Shown: positions 7,761 to 15,398 of the stretch, one piece after another
Position numbering within the stretch: the first letter of the stretch is position 1
How the letters are laid out: each line of letters begins with the position of its first letter
NCBI GenBank assembly: GCA_001780385.1
Contig: MFGW01000002.1
Coordinates: 8,249-24,914, forward strand
Length of the DNA stretch: 16,666 nt
Source of the DNA: Candidatus Fischerbacteria bacterium RBG_13_37_8
GTDB lineage: Bacteria > Acidobacteriota > HRBIN11 > MFGW01
Direction: 5' to 3'
The notes under the pieces: generated by a model
Databases searched by the model: none
What the model was told of the DNA's origin: nothing
Seen by the model: the letters and a program-made list of their open reading frames with translations, nothing else
Made by a program: the position numbers and the translations under genes

Positions 7761-8126
7761 TTACTCTAAGCATTTTGCTTTTGCTTTTACATGATAACGA
7801 GCATAAATGAGAGATTTCTCAAGAACTTGCATCGCCAAAATTAAATCATCAAGTCTGGATGCAAGGCCATTCTCTCCACGGATTTCTTCCAGTAGATCAC
7901 CATTACCAATAAGTTCTAATTTATTCTTCAATATTTTTTTAGTTGTTGCCTCGATTTTCTCTGATCCGGGCCTTTCCGTGCTTCCTCTAGATTTACAGAA
8001 CAAAACAAAGGAATAAATTCCTTGTTCCTGTAAAACACCTAATGCTTTTGTGAAAAGAGTCTCGTCTGAAATCGCTTCAGCAAATTCATATCCGTACTCT
8101 GCGCAAAGTCTATCTAAGTTTTCCAT
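7761..8126 (-). CDS. cmr5: Type III small subunit Cmr5 (Cas11)
   Basis: 121-residue mostly helical protein, the size of Cmr5, which forms the inner filament of the type III RNA-guided complex alongside Cmr4. It matches the family pattern: an N-terminal helix ending in YGYEFAEAI, then LGVLQEQGIYSFVLFCKSRG (31-50), where Cmr5 proteins have a conserved stretch around a short helix break, and a C-terminal helix LDDLILAMQVLEKSLIYARY. There is no catalytic site, as expected. The ATG at 8126 has AAGGAGG upstream, overlapping the end of cmr4, with 12 bp between the genes. The position between cmr4 and the Cas5-like gene supports the call. Confidence 0.88.
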   Translation of the reverse strand: MENLDRLCAEYGYEFAEAISDETLFTKALGVLQEQGIYSFVLFCKSRGSTERPGSEKIEATTKKILKNKLELIGNGDLLEEIRGENGLASRLDDLILAMQVLEKSLIYARYHVKAKAKCLE

Positions 8127-8138
8127 ATGACGGCCTCC

Positions 8139-9095
8139 TTATGTTTCGAAGTTAAGAACTTTTATTCGCCCCATACCGCGTGTATTCATTCCACCGATTC
8201 CAAGAATTGCAAATAACTTTAAACCTTTTTCTACCTGGGTTTTTACCCATGCAGTTCCTACATCCCCATTACATTCCGTTTTCAATTCCTTTCCGCCGAT
8301 TCTAAAACTATCTCCAGAATTATACAATATATCGAATTTAAAAACAGTTCCTCTTGGCAGCGCTTCGTAGGTAAAAAGCGCACGTTCTTCTGCAGCACCT
8401 GTCGCAGGATCAATACTTACAGATGTTCTAACTTCAAGATTGCTGTTTACAATTGAAGAAAAAAGAGAATCAGAAACAAGAACTGCTCGTTGTTTTATAT
8501 TATCAGGTATTTCAGAAGGCAAGTTATTCTCATTTCCCTGTCCATTGCTTTTATTCAACATAAGCCAGCCAAAATTCAATCTTTCTTTTTTTTGAAGTTG
8601 CTTTCCTAATGGATGAAAGTCAACATCAGGTGCCTGAGATTCAGTTTGCAACCCTAAGCCTTCTAGCGCCATAGGCGAAGTTACCCATACTGGCCCGGCT
8701 ATTGATGCTACTGGAAATAAAAGGATGTGTGCATCAAAGAATTGTACCAGTCCCTGCATACTATTTCCTGAGCCTTTTGAGAAACCGTAAGGAATGCAAA
8801 CAGGACATGCTGGATGCGGGCTGCCACAGTGTTTTTCTCCAGCTTCGCCACCACGACCGGCGCATGAATACTCCTTACCATTTCCATCTTTCCATCTATA
8901 TTTATTCATTACAATAGCTGTATTTGCTCTTGCAGGCCCGCTCAGGCTTGTTCCAGGTATTTTAGGAAGATTTGTTCCTGCTTCTTTTATTATTGGCAAA
9001 TCTACTCTACCTAATAGCGAACCACCTGATCCAACATGGATTGGATCAATAGCGATTGCATAATATTTCTTTGGTTCATAATTATTCCCGCTCAT
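8139..9095 (-). CDS. cmr4: Type III backbone and target-RNA nuclease Cmr4 (Cas7)
   Basis: 318-residue Cas7-type RAMP protein. Several copies line the crRNA, and each cuts the bound target RNA at regular spacing. The N-terminus carries IDPIHVGSGGSLLGRVDLPI (15-34), where D32 in GRVDLPI is the position of the known catalytic aspartate of Cmr4/Csm3. This is followed by KIPGTSLSGPAR (45-56), the RAMP glycine/serine loop. A cysteine cluster C78, C90, C97 and C100 (SPHPACPVC) probably binds zinc. The C-terminal glycine-rich loop is LGIGGMNTRGMGRI. All features expected of an active backbone nuclease are present. GGAGG lies upstream of the ATG at 9095, and the gene follows csx11 by 18 bp. Confidence 0.93.
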   Translation of the reverse strand: MSGNNYEPKKYYAIAIDPIHVGSGGSLLGRVDLPIIKEAGTNLPKIPGTSLSGPARANTAIVMNKYRWKDGNGKEYSCAGRGGEAGEKHCGSPHPACPVCIPYGFSKGSGNSMQGLVQFFDAHILLFPVASIAGPVWVTSPMALEGLGLQTESQAPDVDFHPLGKQLQKKERLNFGWLMLNKSNGQGNENNLPSEIPDNIKQRAVLVSDSLFSSIVNSNLEVRTSVSIDPATGAAEERALFTYEALPRGTVFKFDILYNSGDSFRIGGKELKTECNGDVGTAWVKTQVEKGLKLFAILGIGGMNTRGMGRIKVLNFET

Positions 9096-9113
9096 GCTTT
9101 AACCTCCATTTTT

Positions 9114-11873
9114 TCATGGTTTTAGTTTCCTAACCTTAAGATTCCAATTCAAGCAAAGGTCTAACAAACAATCCTTTGTTGCCTGGAATAACTTATCGAA
9201 TAATTCTTTATCTTTTTCTGGACACAGTCTCAGTTTGTTCATTAAAGATGATTTAACGAAATCTTGCCAAACAGAATCTCCTTTGTAATCTTCGTATCGT
9301 TTCATTACCTCATGCCAAAATGCATACATCTGAGAAATGCCTAAATTTTTTGACTTTAATATGCATGCTACATCATTCCAGAGCTCATCTAAGCGCTTGA
9401 CGTCACCCAGGGATCGCAACTTCTCATCAACCTTAAACCTCTCCGCAGCATTTTCAAGGTAAGCCAACTTAAAATAAGAGCCCTCGATCTTTATACAATC
9501 ATTGAGTTGCAGTTTCTTCACATGAACTACATAGTTGCCATTGCCATAATCAAAAGAATAATTTCCTCTATTTGAATTTCTGCCACTATACCTGAGATAA
9601 GGGTGCCATTCATCGTCTTGAACTGGATCTCCTGTTGAGCAGGATACAACCCATTCAAGAGGTACGCTTGAGTAGCTAGGATTGGTTATCAATTTCAGTT
9701 TTATAACTTTGTGCCCGAACTTCTTATATGCAGTATCGATATTTGTATCGATCTCCTGGGGGGGCGAAACAACACTTGCCTCTATTTCTTTAGACTTCTT
9801 GAAGGCATCTATAAGCTTTTTCCCAGCATCCATTGCTACATAAAGTGGGATTCTTCTGTGAAACGCTATGATACCTATATGAAATGGCAATCTATCCCTT
9901 ACTTTTGAAAACTGAATTTCATATTCTTCAACTATTTTCGCGGCAATATCAAGTGCATCATAGGCAGGCACAATTGCCATAAACTGGTCAGGTGAATCGT
10001 ATATTTGAACATAAGGTAGATACTCCTGGAATTTTTCATCGGCAGGCTTTGCATCTAATATTCTACCTTTTTGCCCACCCACTATATATCCCCATTTCTC
10101 TAAAATCTGAAGATTTATTGTGCTGATAAAAGTACCACTATTTTTATCTATACATGCAGGGCTTAGTCTAATGCCTTTTAAATCTACATCGCAGGTTGCA
10201 CCTTCCATTATCTTCGGTTTTTGATCGAGTTTAAACTGAATTCTCTTGTTTCTAAGTTCTAAATTAAGGGATTCTTTACCATAAGTAAAATTAGACAATA
10301 TATTTGCAAAAATAGTGGATTTTATAAACTCTTGCGTAGTCTCCCAGCATCGTCTGATGCGAGCTGGAGAAGGATTTTTAGAGGTGAGTGCATTATTTTT
10401 AATAGCCATTGTTCTGATAAGTGAGCCATCTAACCAATTATCAAGAACAAAGCATCCAGTAAGAAGCACAATCCTATCATTATGGTCTGAAACTTCATCG
10501 AGCCATATTGTTTGCTTTGGATAATCTTTAATCCAATTTTTAGCTCTTCTTACTCTTCTATCAAGACAATGTTTACATCCCTCGGAATTTTCTTTCATAG
10601 GTCGCAAACGACAAATAGGACAAACCTCTTTATCACTCCAATCATCCATAAATTTCTCTGAAAAGAACCTTTCAGATGATGATGGGTAGGATACCTCTTG
10701 AAGAGTAATTTCTCTTGCTTCTGGCAAAATCTTTAGTAAACTCCTTTTCTTGTCATTTTCAAAATTTCTTCTCTGACCTTTAATATCACCGGGAATCTGT
10801 GGTTGATTTTTACAATCAAATTTATAGTTGGAAGACTGCAAATTAAATATTTCTTTAACAGTGATTTCAGGCATTAATTCAGGTTCAATCTCAATCAGCC
10901 TGCTTATCGTCAATTCTTTTAATTCTTTTATCTCTATATCGGGGATTAACAAGTAAATACCACTATTATCTCGATAAATTTCATTTCCAAGTGGATATTC
11001 TTCTTCAACGATTTCTTTAACTTTATCAAACGCATCTTCTATTTTCTTCTTATAACCCAAGATATCACCTATTTTGATGCCTTTGCCGAGGATGCTTAAT
11101 GCATTAAAATCAGCAGATAAAATCTTCCAGCTAAAATCTAAAGGATCAAATGAAGAATTAGAGCAATCTAAGATGTTCTTTGCTACCGCACATTTAAATA
11201 AAGTGGCTACGGAATAAGAATGATCCCAGAGTGTTACGTCGTTTGCTGGACGGCGAGTTTCGCCTAAGAATTTAAGATAGTGCTTCTTAGTATCTTTTAT
11301 AATGTTACTTCTCAGTTGTTTAATATCAATTTTATTATTTTTATAATCGCTGAGTTTATCTTTTACAAGATTATATAGTTCTTTGGTAAGATTGGTAACA
11401 TCTTCTATCTTATTTTCTTTTGGTTCATACCCAAAAGTCGTTGCGATAAAAGTATAATCTTTACTTTGCTTTGAATTGCTACTCACAACACCTTTATCCA
11501 TGCCAGAATCCATTCCATCATATCCATTCCAATCAGCGTATAGAAGTCGAATTTGTGGCGGAATTTCGCAATCTTTAAACCTTGTACCGTTCTCTTTTCT
11601 GTCGTGATGTTTTTCAATAAAATCAAATAAACTCACCTCCTCATTACAAATCTTTACTCTGATTTCTTTCAGTTTTATTCTTAAATCATCAGGAAAGCTT
11701 GAAGGAAAATTGTGGTCGTCTCTACAAGAACTGCTTTCTTTCGCAAAACAGTCTATAAATTGTTTTCTTGCCTTACCTAAATCGTGTAAATATGCACCTA
11801 TCTCAGCAAGAAGAATAGGCGTTCTGTTTTTCTCCAATTTTCCAAGCAGACTACTCACAATCCTGCCTCCCAT
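9114..11873 (-). CDS. csx11: Cas10-family large subunit, Csx11 type (subtype III-C), with degenerate cyclase motif
   Basis: 919-residue large subunit of the type III effector. HD domain residues include H30-D31 (AEIGAYLHDLGKARKQF), H89-H90 (EKHHDRK) and the Cas10-typical WDHSYSVATL (216-225). A first palm region spans about 249-312 (ILSADFNAL, then IYRDNSGIYLLIPD). A zinc knuckle has C418, C421, C433 and C436. In the second palm, the place where Cas10 cyclases have GGDD reads YDSPDQFMAIVPA (625-637), so cyclic oligoadenylate synthesis is very unlikely. Length above 900 aa and the lost GGDD fit Csx11/MTH326-like Cas10 of III-C better than Cmr2 of III-B. The ATG overlaps the cmr6 stop (TAATG). 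A GTG five codons in (11858) has a better ribosome site, so the start is ambiguous by 15 bp. Confidence 0.88.
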   Translation of the reverse strand: MGGRIVSSLLGKLEKNRTPILLAEIGAYLHDLGKARKQFIDCFAKESSSCRDDHNFPSSFPDDLRIKLKEIRVKICNEEVSLFDFIEKHHDRKENGTRFKDCEIPPQIRLLYADWNGYDGMDSGMDKGVVSSNSKQSKDYTFIATTFGYEPKENKIEDVTNLTKELYNLVKDKLSDYKNNKIDIKQLRSNIIKDTKKHYLKFLGETRRPANDVTLWDHSYSVATLFKCAVAKNILDCSNSSFDPLDFSWKILSADFNALSILGKGIKIGDILGYKKKIEDAFDKVKEIVEEEYPLGNEIYRDNSGIYLLIPDIEIKELKELTISRLIEIEPELMPEITVKEIFNLQSSNYKFDCKNQPQIPGDIKGQRRNFENDKKRSLLKILPEAREITLQEVSYPSSSERFFSEKFMDDWSDKEVCPICRLRPMKENSEGCKHCLDRRVRRAKNWIKDYPKQTIWLDEVSDHNDRIVLLTGCFVLDNWLDGSLIRTMAIKNNALTSKNPSPARIRRCWETTQEFIKSTIFANILSNFTYGKESLNLELRNKRIQFKLDQKPKIMEGATCDVDLKGIRLSPACIDKNSGTFISTINLQILEKWGYIVGGQKGRILDAKPADEKFQEYLPYVQIYDSPDQFMAIVPAYDALDIAAKIVEEYEIQFSKVRDRLPFHIGIIAFHRRIPLYVAMDAGKKLIDAFKKSKEIEASVVSPPQEIDTNIDTAYKKFGHKVIKLKLITNPSYSSVPLEWVVSCSTGDPVQDDEWHPYLRYSGRNSNRGNYSFDYGNGNYVVHVKKLQLNDCIKIEGSYFKLAYLENAAERFKVDEKLRSLGDVKRLDELWNDVACILKSKNLGISQMYAFWHEVMKRYEDYKGDSVWQDFVKSSLMNKLRLCPEKDKELFDKLFQATKDCLLDLCLNWNLKVRKLKP
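11866..11871 (-). promoter_or_regulatory. Ribosome binding site suggesting an alternative GTG start of csx11
   Basis: GGGAGG on the minus strand, overlapping the first codons of the ATG-initiated frame and 7 bp before an in-frame GTG at 11858. The upstream ATG has only a weak GAAG-like site. The GTG start may be the true one; the HD domain is intact in both forms. Confidence 0.55.
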
Positions 11874-12991
11874 TATTTCTTCACTATCGCTTCCAGTTCT
11901 CCAAAGTTGCCGAATTTTTCTTCAGGGACAAAGTCTTTTATCACAAGTTTGCTAGCACTTTCATCCCACGAGTTTTTAATCACTCCATATCCTGAAGACT
12001 TCTTGGCTGAAAAGCCGTAAGTGATCATTATTTCCTTTAATCCTGCTATCACATTCAGTAAATCCTTTGCAATTTCTTCTTTGAGTTCCTCATCTGTGTG
12101 CAATTCAAAATGATAAAATGGAGCATAAACAAGTCTGAAAAATCCTTTTGCACCTGCTGGTACTACCTCAAAATAAATTGGATTCTTGCCAGTTTTTGTT
12201 TTTCTATCATGTGGATTGATAACTTCCATATCAATCCTGTCCCAGAAGGTGGCGTAAAAGTGGAGCATGCCTGCAAGATTAGGCACGTCTTCTTTCCCAA
12301 ATTTTTCCTTCAATTTATTCCGATATTCTTCTTTTGCTCTATAACAGAGTCCATCTAAATAACATGTCCATCCTTTGTCTTCGCCACTTGCTTTTTCTGT
12401 TCCGAATAAAAGTGTATGCTGAAAACGTATTTCATTGAATTTATTGGGATCATTTACCTTTGGCTCAAGAGAAGCCTTCATCATCGCCCATCTCAAGTTT
12501 CCTTTCCATGCCATCGCTGAAATGAACGGCACTCCAAAAACCTTCTCCTTCCGCACCTGATTTTCGATTATATAAAGAGGCACATCATCTCTTGAAATAA
12601 AAGGTTTTGCAAGAGTAATTGGAAATTCAATTACCCAGCTTCCTTTTGGAAGAGCGGAAATATCAATTGATGAGTTAATGTCCAATAAATATAATTCAGA
12701 TAATTTACACGATATATACTCATTGAAGTTTCCGTTAGAGTGAATGAGAGCCTTTAATCCAGAAGCGTAATCACCTTCGCCTACTTTTGCATAGACATCT
12801 GCATCAATTTTACCGGGATTACCTCTTCTATCTGGAAATTCAGAGTTTATACCAAAAGCTGTGCTTAATAACATTATTCTTGAATGCACATCCTGTATTT
12901 CTGCATATTTCCCAGAGCCTCTGGTAAGGTCGTCAACATCCTCTTTAGTTTCAATCTGAAAACTTGCGTAAAAATCGTATTGAGAATTCAT
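11873..12991 (-). CDS. cmr6: Type III RAMP protein, Cmr6-like (Cas7 group)
   Basis: 372-residue RAMP protein. Cmr6 normally caps the backbone near the 3' end of the crRNA. The RAMP core is seen as FPITLAKPFISRDDVPLY (123-140), the loop VFGVPFISAMAWKGNLRWAM (151-170) and the C-terminal glycine-rich FSAKKSSGYGVI (327-338). Between them, AGMLHFYATFW (240-250), VINPHDRK (257-264) and NPIYFEVVPAG (270-280) match the Cmr6 pattern of a beta-rich segment, Asp/Pro-His and P-I-F. About 115 residues precede the first clear RAMP strand, longer than I expect for Cmr6, and their role is not visible. AGGAG precedes the ATG at 12991. The gap to cmr1 is 11 bp, and the stop overlaps the next ATG by one base. 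Confidence 0.82.
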   Translation of the reverse strand: MNSQYDFYASFQIETKEDVDDLTRGSGKYAEIQDVHSRIMLLSTAFGINSEFPDRRGNPGKIDADVYAKVGEGDYASGLKALIHSNGNFNEYISCKLSELYLLDINSSIDISALPKGSWVIEFPITLAKPFISRDDVPLYIIENQVRKEKVFGVPFISAMAWKGNLRWAMMKASLEPKVNDPNKFNEIRFQHTLLFGTEKASGEDKGWTCYLDGLCYRAKEEYRNKLKEKFGKEDVPNLAGMLHFYATFWDRIDMEVINPHDRKTKTGKNPIYFEVVPAGAKGFFRLVYAPFYHFELHTDEELKEEIAKDLLNVIAGLKEIMITYGFSAKKSSGYGVIKNSWDESASKLVIKDFVPEEKFGNFGELEAIVKK

Positions 12992-13002
12992 AGGTCTTTC
13001 TC

Positions 13003-14229
13003 CTATCCCCTTATTAGACTTTGAAGATAATTTTCGATGTTCTTTTCTTTAGGTTTTACCGTATCTCTCGATGAATCAAATTCGCGCCAGATCTCCAATT
13101 TGTGCTTCTTGGTTTTGCTGCCAAAAAGACTATTCCATGGAATTTTTACTTGGCCGCTTCCATCCAAACTTGTCATTAGGTTATCCAAAAAATCTTTCCT
13201 GCTAAATGGATTAAATGGACTATTTTCAGGGATCCAACCCCATACGCGGAATTCCCATATACTATTGTTTATACGATAGGCGCAGGAGATGTTGATTTTT
13301 GAAGCTGATTTACCGTTTTTAATTGATCCAAAAAGCCAATTTTCTATTCTCCTGTCTTTATTATTATAATCTCCTGTTTTCCAAAGACTTTTCCCTCCGC
13401 CAAACCTCAGCCAGTTCTTTATTGCCGGGGGAATGGGAATGGAACCAGAATTTACCCAGTTAACCATTCTTGAATCATTTATGCAACCCTTATAATAATT
13501 TCCATCTCCTGCTCGCCCTCTTTCTTTTATACCGTCAACTTCCTTCCACCAATTATCATCTTGTGCCTCAAACTGAACCTTGGTAAAAAACATCTCTTTG
13601 ATATTTGGCAGGAAATTTTCGCCTCCGTTGCGTTCTTCTATTTTTAGTTTTTCTATTCCTTCTTTTTTAAGCACAGCTTTAAGTGTTTCCTTGAAACTAT
13701 CAAACCTTATTTCAGGATAATTCTCAAATTCAAATATGCCATATCCATGCTGGGTTTTGGCCCCTATTGCACCATATTTAGATGCAATAGTTAGAGGAAC
13801 AAGAATAATATTTTCATCAAAATCTTTCTCAAAAGGAATAATATCCAGATTTATATTTCCTACAAGTCCTCTTCCTAAAAACCATCCTCTGTTTCTGCCA
13901 TTTGGTTTTATGTTTATTAATCCTATAGAGGTTTCTGTTCCTCCATTCATACGCAACTTGAACATCCTTCTTTTTCCAGTCGCTCCAAAAATGAGACATG
14001 CAGGACAATACTGAGCGATATCATGATTATTTTCTTTTAGTGCTGGACAGCGCTTAATTGAGTTTCCGGAATTATTATCAACAGGATCACACGCAAACTT
14101 ATCCATCCCTCTCAAAATTGTTTCTATCCACCACCTTAAAGAGCCTATAATACCGGTGGATTGAAGTGAATCACTTCTCCCATCAATATCACCTGTCCAT
14201 AAAGGTGTTTTGATTTTTAGGCTAATCAT
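13003..14229 (-). CDS. cmr1: Type III RAMP protein Cmr1 (Cas7 group)
   Basis: 408-residue RAMP protein. Cmr1 sits at the head of the type III complex near the crRNA 3' end and helps bind target RNA. The N-terminus is characteristic: LKIKTPLWTGDIDGRSDSLQ (4-23), the RAMP helix IIGSLRWWIETILRG (27-41) with the LRWW motif, then CPALKE (61-66) and YCPACLIFGATGKRR (74-88), the Cys-x2-Cys-LFG element of Cmr1. A Tyr/Gly-rich segment AIGAKTQHGYGIFEF, where the central palm loop is expected, follows at about residues 153-167. The ATG at 14229 follows the cas6 stop by two bases, with GAGGA upstream. Nothing looks broken. Confidence 0.92.
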   Translation of the reverse strand: MISLKIKTPLWTGDIDGRSDSLQSTGIIGSLRWWIETILRGMDKFACDPVDNNSGNSIKRCPALKENNHDIAQYCPACLIFGATGKRRMFKLRMNGGTETSIGLINIKPNGRNRGWFLGRGLVGNINLDIIPFEKDFDENIILVPLTIASKYGAIGAKTQHGYGIFEFENYPEIRFDSFKETLKAVLKKEGIEKLKIEERNGGENFLPNIKEMFFTKVQFEAQDDNWWKEVDGIKERGRAGDGNYYKGCINDSRMVNWVNSGSIPIPPAIKNWLRFGGGKSLWKTGDYNNKDRRIENWLFGSIKNGKSASKINISCAYRINNSIWEFRVWGWIPENSPFNPFSRKDFLDNLMTSLDGSGQVKIPWNSLFGSKTKKHKLEIWREFDSSRDTVKPKEKNIENYLQSLIRG

Positions 14230-14231
14230 TT

Positions 14232-15218
14232 TTATTCCTCTTTAAATTCATTAAGATTCATTATTTTATACCAGCCGGAGCCGAAGACGGCGTCTTCGCC
14301 TACGTGCGTGTATTCGCCGAGAAGGAGCAGCGGGAGAAATTCGGCAAGGTCACCTGCGTAAGTGATAGGACCGATAAAACCGCTCTGGTCGTGAAGAGAA
14401 GGATGAAAAGAACGATAGCGCAATAACGGAAGCCACTCCATATGATGATTGCGAATGGTGATTGATTGAGCGCGATCAGCTATGCCTCGAAAGTCCAGAT
14501 CAAGAGGAGCGCCACAGTACGCAAGCGATAAAGCATTGATGCGATCTCGTAAACGTCGTATGAGATGATGAAATTCCGGGATACGCACTAATTCACTTCC
14601 GCCTCTTTCACCAGTCGAATTATATTTTATTCTGGTTGGTGTCAAGAAATGCAGCGTCAATTCATGCGGATTGAGTCGTGAAGCTGTATGCATAATTTCT
14701 TCTGCAGTTATCTGCTTGCGAATGTTTTTCACCATATTGGCAGACGGATCGTATATTGATTCAGCACTGCCGTTTTTTATGACTTCAATGTTGTGGAGTG
14801 TGAATTTGCCGCGGTTGAATCCAAGTCCAGCTCTGCTAAGCTCCATCAAAGGCACTATTACATAAGGAAGATATTCGATGCGATCACCAATCAAAATCAT
14901 ATCAAAAGTGAGCGGCTTATCTGCAGAATATTCTTTCTCATTATCAAGTGACGGTTTTAAGACATAGCCGCGAGGGGTGTTGTAAAGCCGTTTAGCAGGA
15001 TGAAGATTAATAGGATTAAAAATGAGAACATAAGCGCATTTTTCTTTAAGCATGCAGGTCTCGCATACAGCTTCGGCGCCCATTGTGCAAATCAATTTGC
15101 GCAACGATGAACCAAATGCACCACGAAGAATGCTTCCTTTATTAAACATAGGCAAGCTTATGGTACTCTCCGGGAGAATAGTGAAACGATAATGCGCCAG
15201 ACAAAAGCCATTTAACAT
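14232..15218 (-). CDS. cas6: CRISPR pre-crRNA processing endoribonuclease Cas6
   Basis: 328-residue RAMP endonuclease that cuts the CRISPR transcript inside repeats. It is the only crRNA-processing enzyme in the window and presumably serves both effectors. Marks: the N-terminal RAMP segment FNKGSILRGAFGSSLRKL (25-42); four cysteines C44, C52, C55 and C61 forming a likely zinc site (VCETCMLKEKC), typical of the long Cas6 branch found with type III; and the C-terminal GFIGPITYAGDLAEFLPLL (270-288) then GEYTHVGEDAVFGSGWYKI with the glycine-rich loop. I chose the ATG at 15218 because AAGGAA lies 9 bp upstream; the ATG at 15251 would add 11 residues with a weak site. Its base composition is richer in GC than the other cas genes (roughly half GC at 14341-14460), hinting at a different origin. 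Confidence 0.92.
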   Translation of the reverse strand: MLNGFCLAHYRFTILPESTISLPMFNKGSILRGAFGSSLRKLICTMGAEAVCETCMLKEKCAYVLIFNPINLHPAKRLYNTPRGYVLKPSLDNEKEYSADKPLTFDMILIGDRIEYLPYVIVPLMELSRAGLGFNRGKFTLHNIEVIKNGSAESIYDPSANMVKNIRKQITAEEIMHTASRLNPHELTLHFLTPTRIKYNSTGERGGSELVRIPEFHHLIRRLRDRINALSLAYCGAPLDLDFRGIADRAQSITIRNHHMEWLPLLRYRSFHPSLHDQSGFIGPITYAGDLAEFLPLLLLGEYTHVGEDAVFGSGWYKIMNLNEFKEE

Positions 15219-15227
15219 TTTTTTTAT

Positions 15228-15233
15228 TTCCTT
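15228..15233 (-). promoter_or_regulatory. Ribosome binding site favouring the shorter cas6 start
   Basis: AAGGAA on the minus strand, 9 bp before the ATG at 15218. The alternative ATG at 15251 has only AGAAAG nearby; a better GAGGTGAT at 15268-15275 is 16 bp away, too far to serve it well. Confidence 0.5.
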
Positions 15234-15310
15234 GCAAAACGAATTAAGCATTTCTTTCTATTTATGTATCACCTCAGCGCTTATGCAATACCAACTATCT
15301 CAACAATATT

Positions 15311-15332
15311 TCAGTATACCATAGTATACTGA
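15311..15332. repeat. Perfect inverted repeat over the -10 box (candidate operator)
   Basis: TCAGTATAC-CATA-GTATACTGA: two perfect 9-bp arms (15311-15319 and 15324-15332) around a 4-bp spacer. It covers the -10 hexamer and much of the promoter spacer. The position and the 22-bp symmetric form are typical of a dimeric repressor site. It is not followed by a T run, so it does not look like an intrinsic terminator for the gene on the right. Confidence 0.7.
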
Positions 15333-15341
15333 TAATAACAA
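15313..15341 (-). promoter_or_regulatory. Sigma70-type promoter of the CRISPR operon
   Basis: On the minus strand, TTGTTA (15341-15336), a 17-bp spacer and TATACT (15318-15313) give four of six and five of six consensus bases at optimal spacing. Transcription would begin near 15306 and run into cas6 after a leader of about 55-90 bases. It is the only good promoter I found in the 180 bp upstream of cas6. Since later gene gaps are at most about 32 bp, it probably drives all genes to the left edge. Confidence 0.7.
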
Positions 15342-15398
15342 GATTTGCGATTGCACGAAAGAAATATATTTATTTGCGTAATCATATTGGAAGATCCG

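Noticed and set aside
9114..11873. Calling the type III module subtype III-B with Cmr2
   Set aside because: The loss of GGDD and the length of over 900 residues fit Csx11/MTH326-like Cas10. III-B remains possible if profile searches disagree.
14282..14298. Hairpin CGAAGAC-GGC-GTCTTCG as a terminator or regulatory stem
   Set aside because: It lies inside the coding sequence of the conserved Cas6 C-terminus, has only 7 bp and no following T run on the minus strand.
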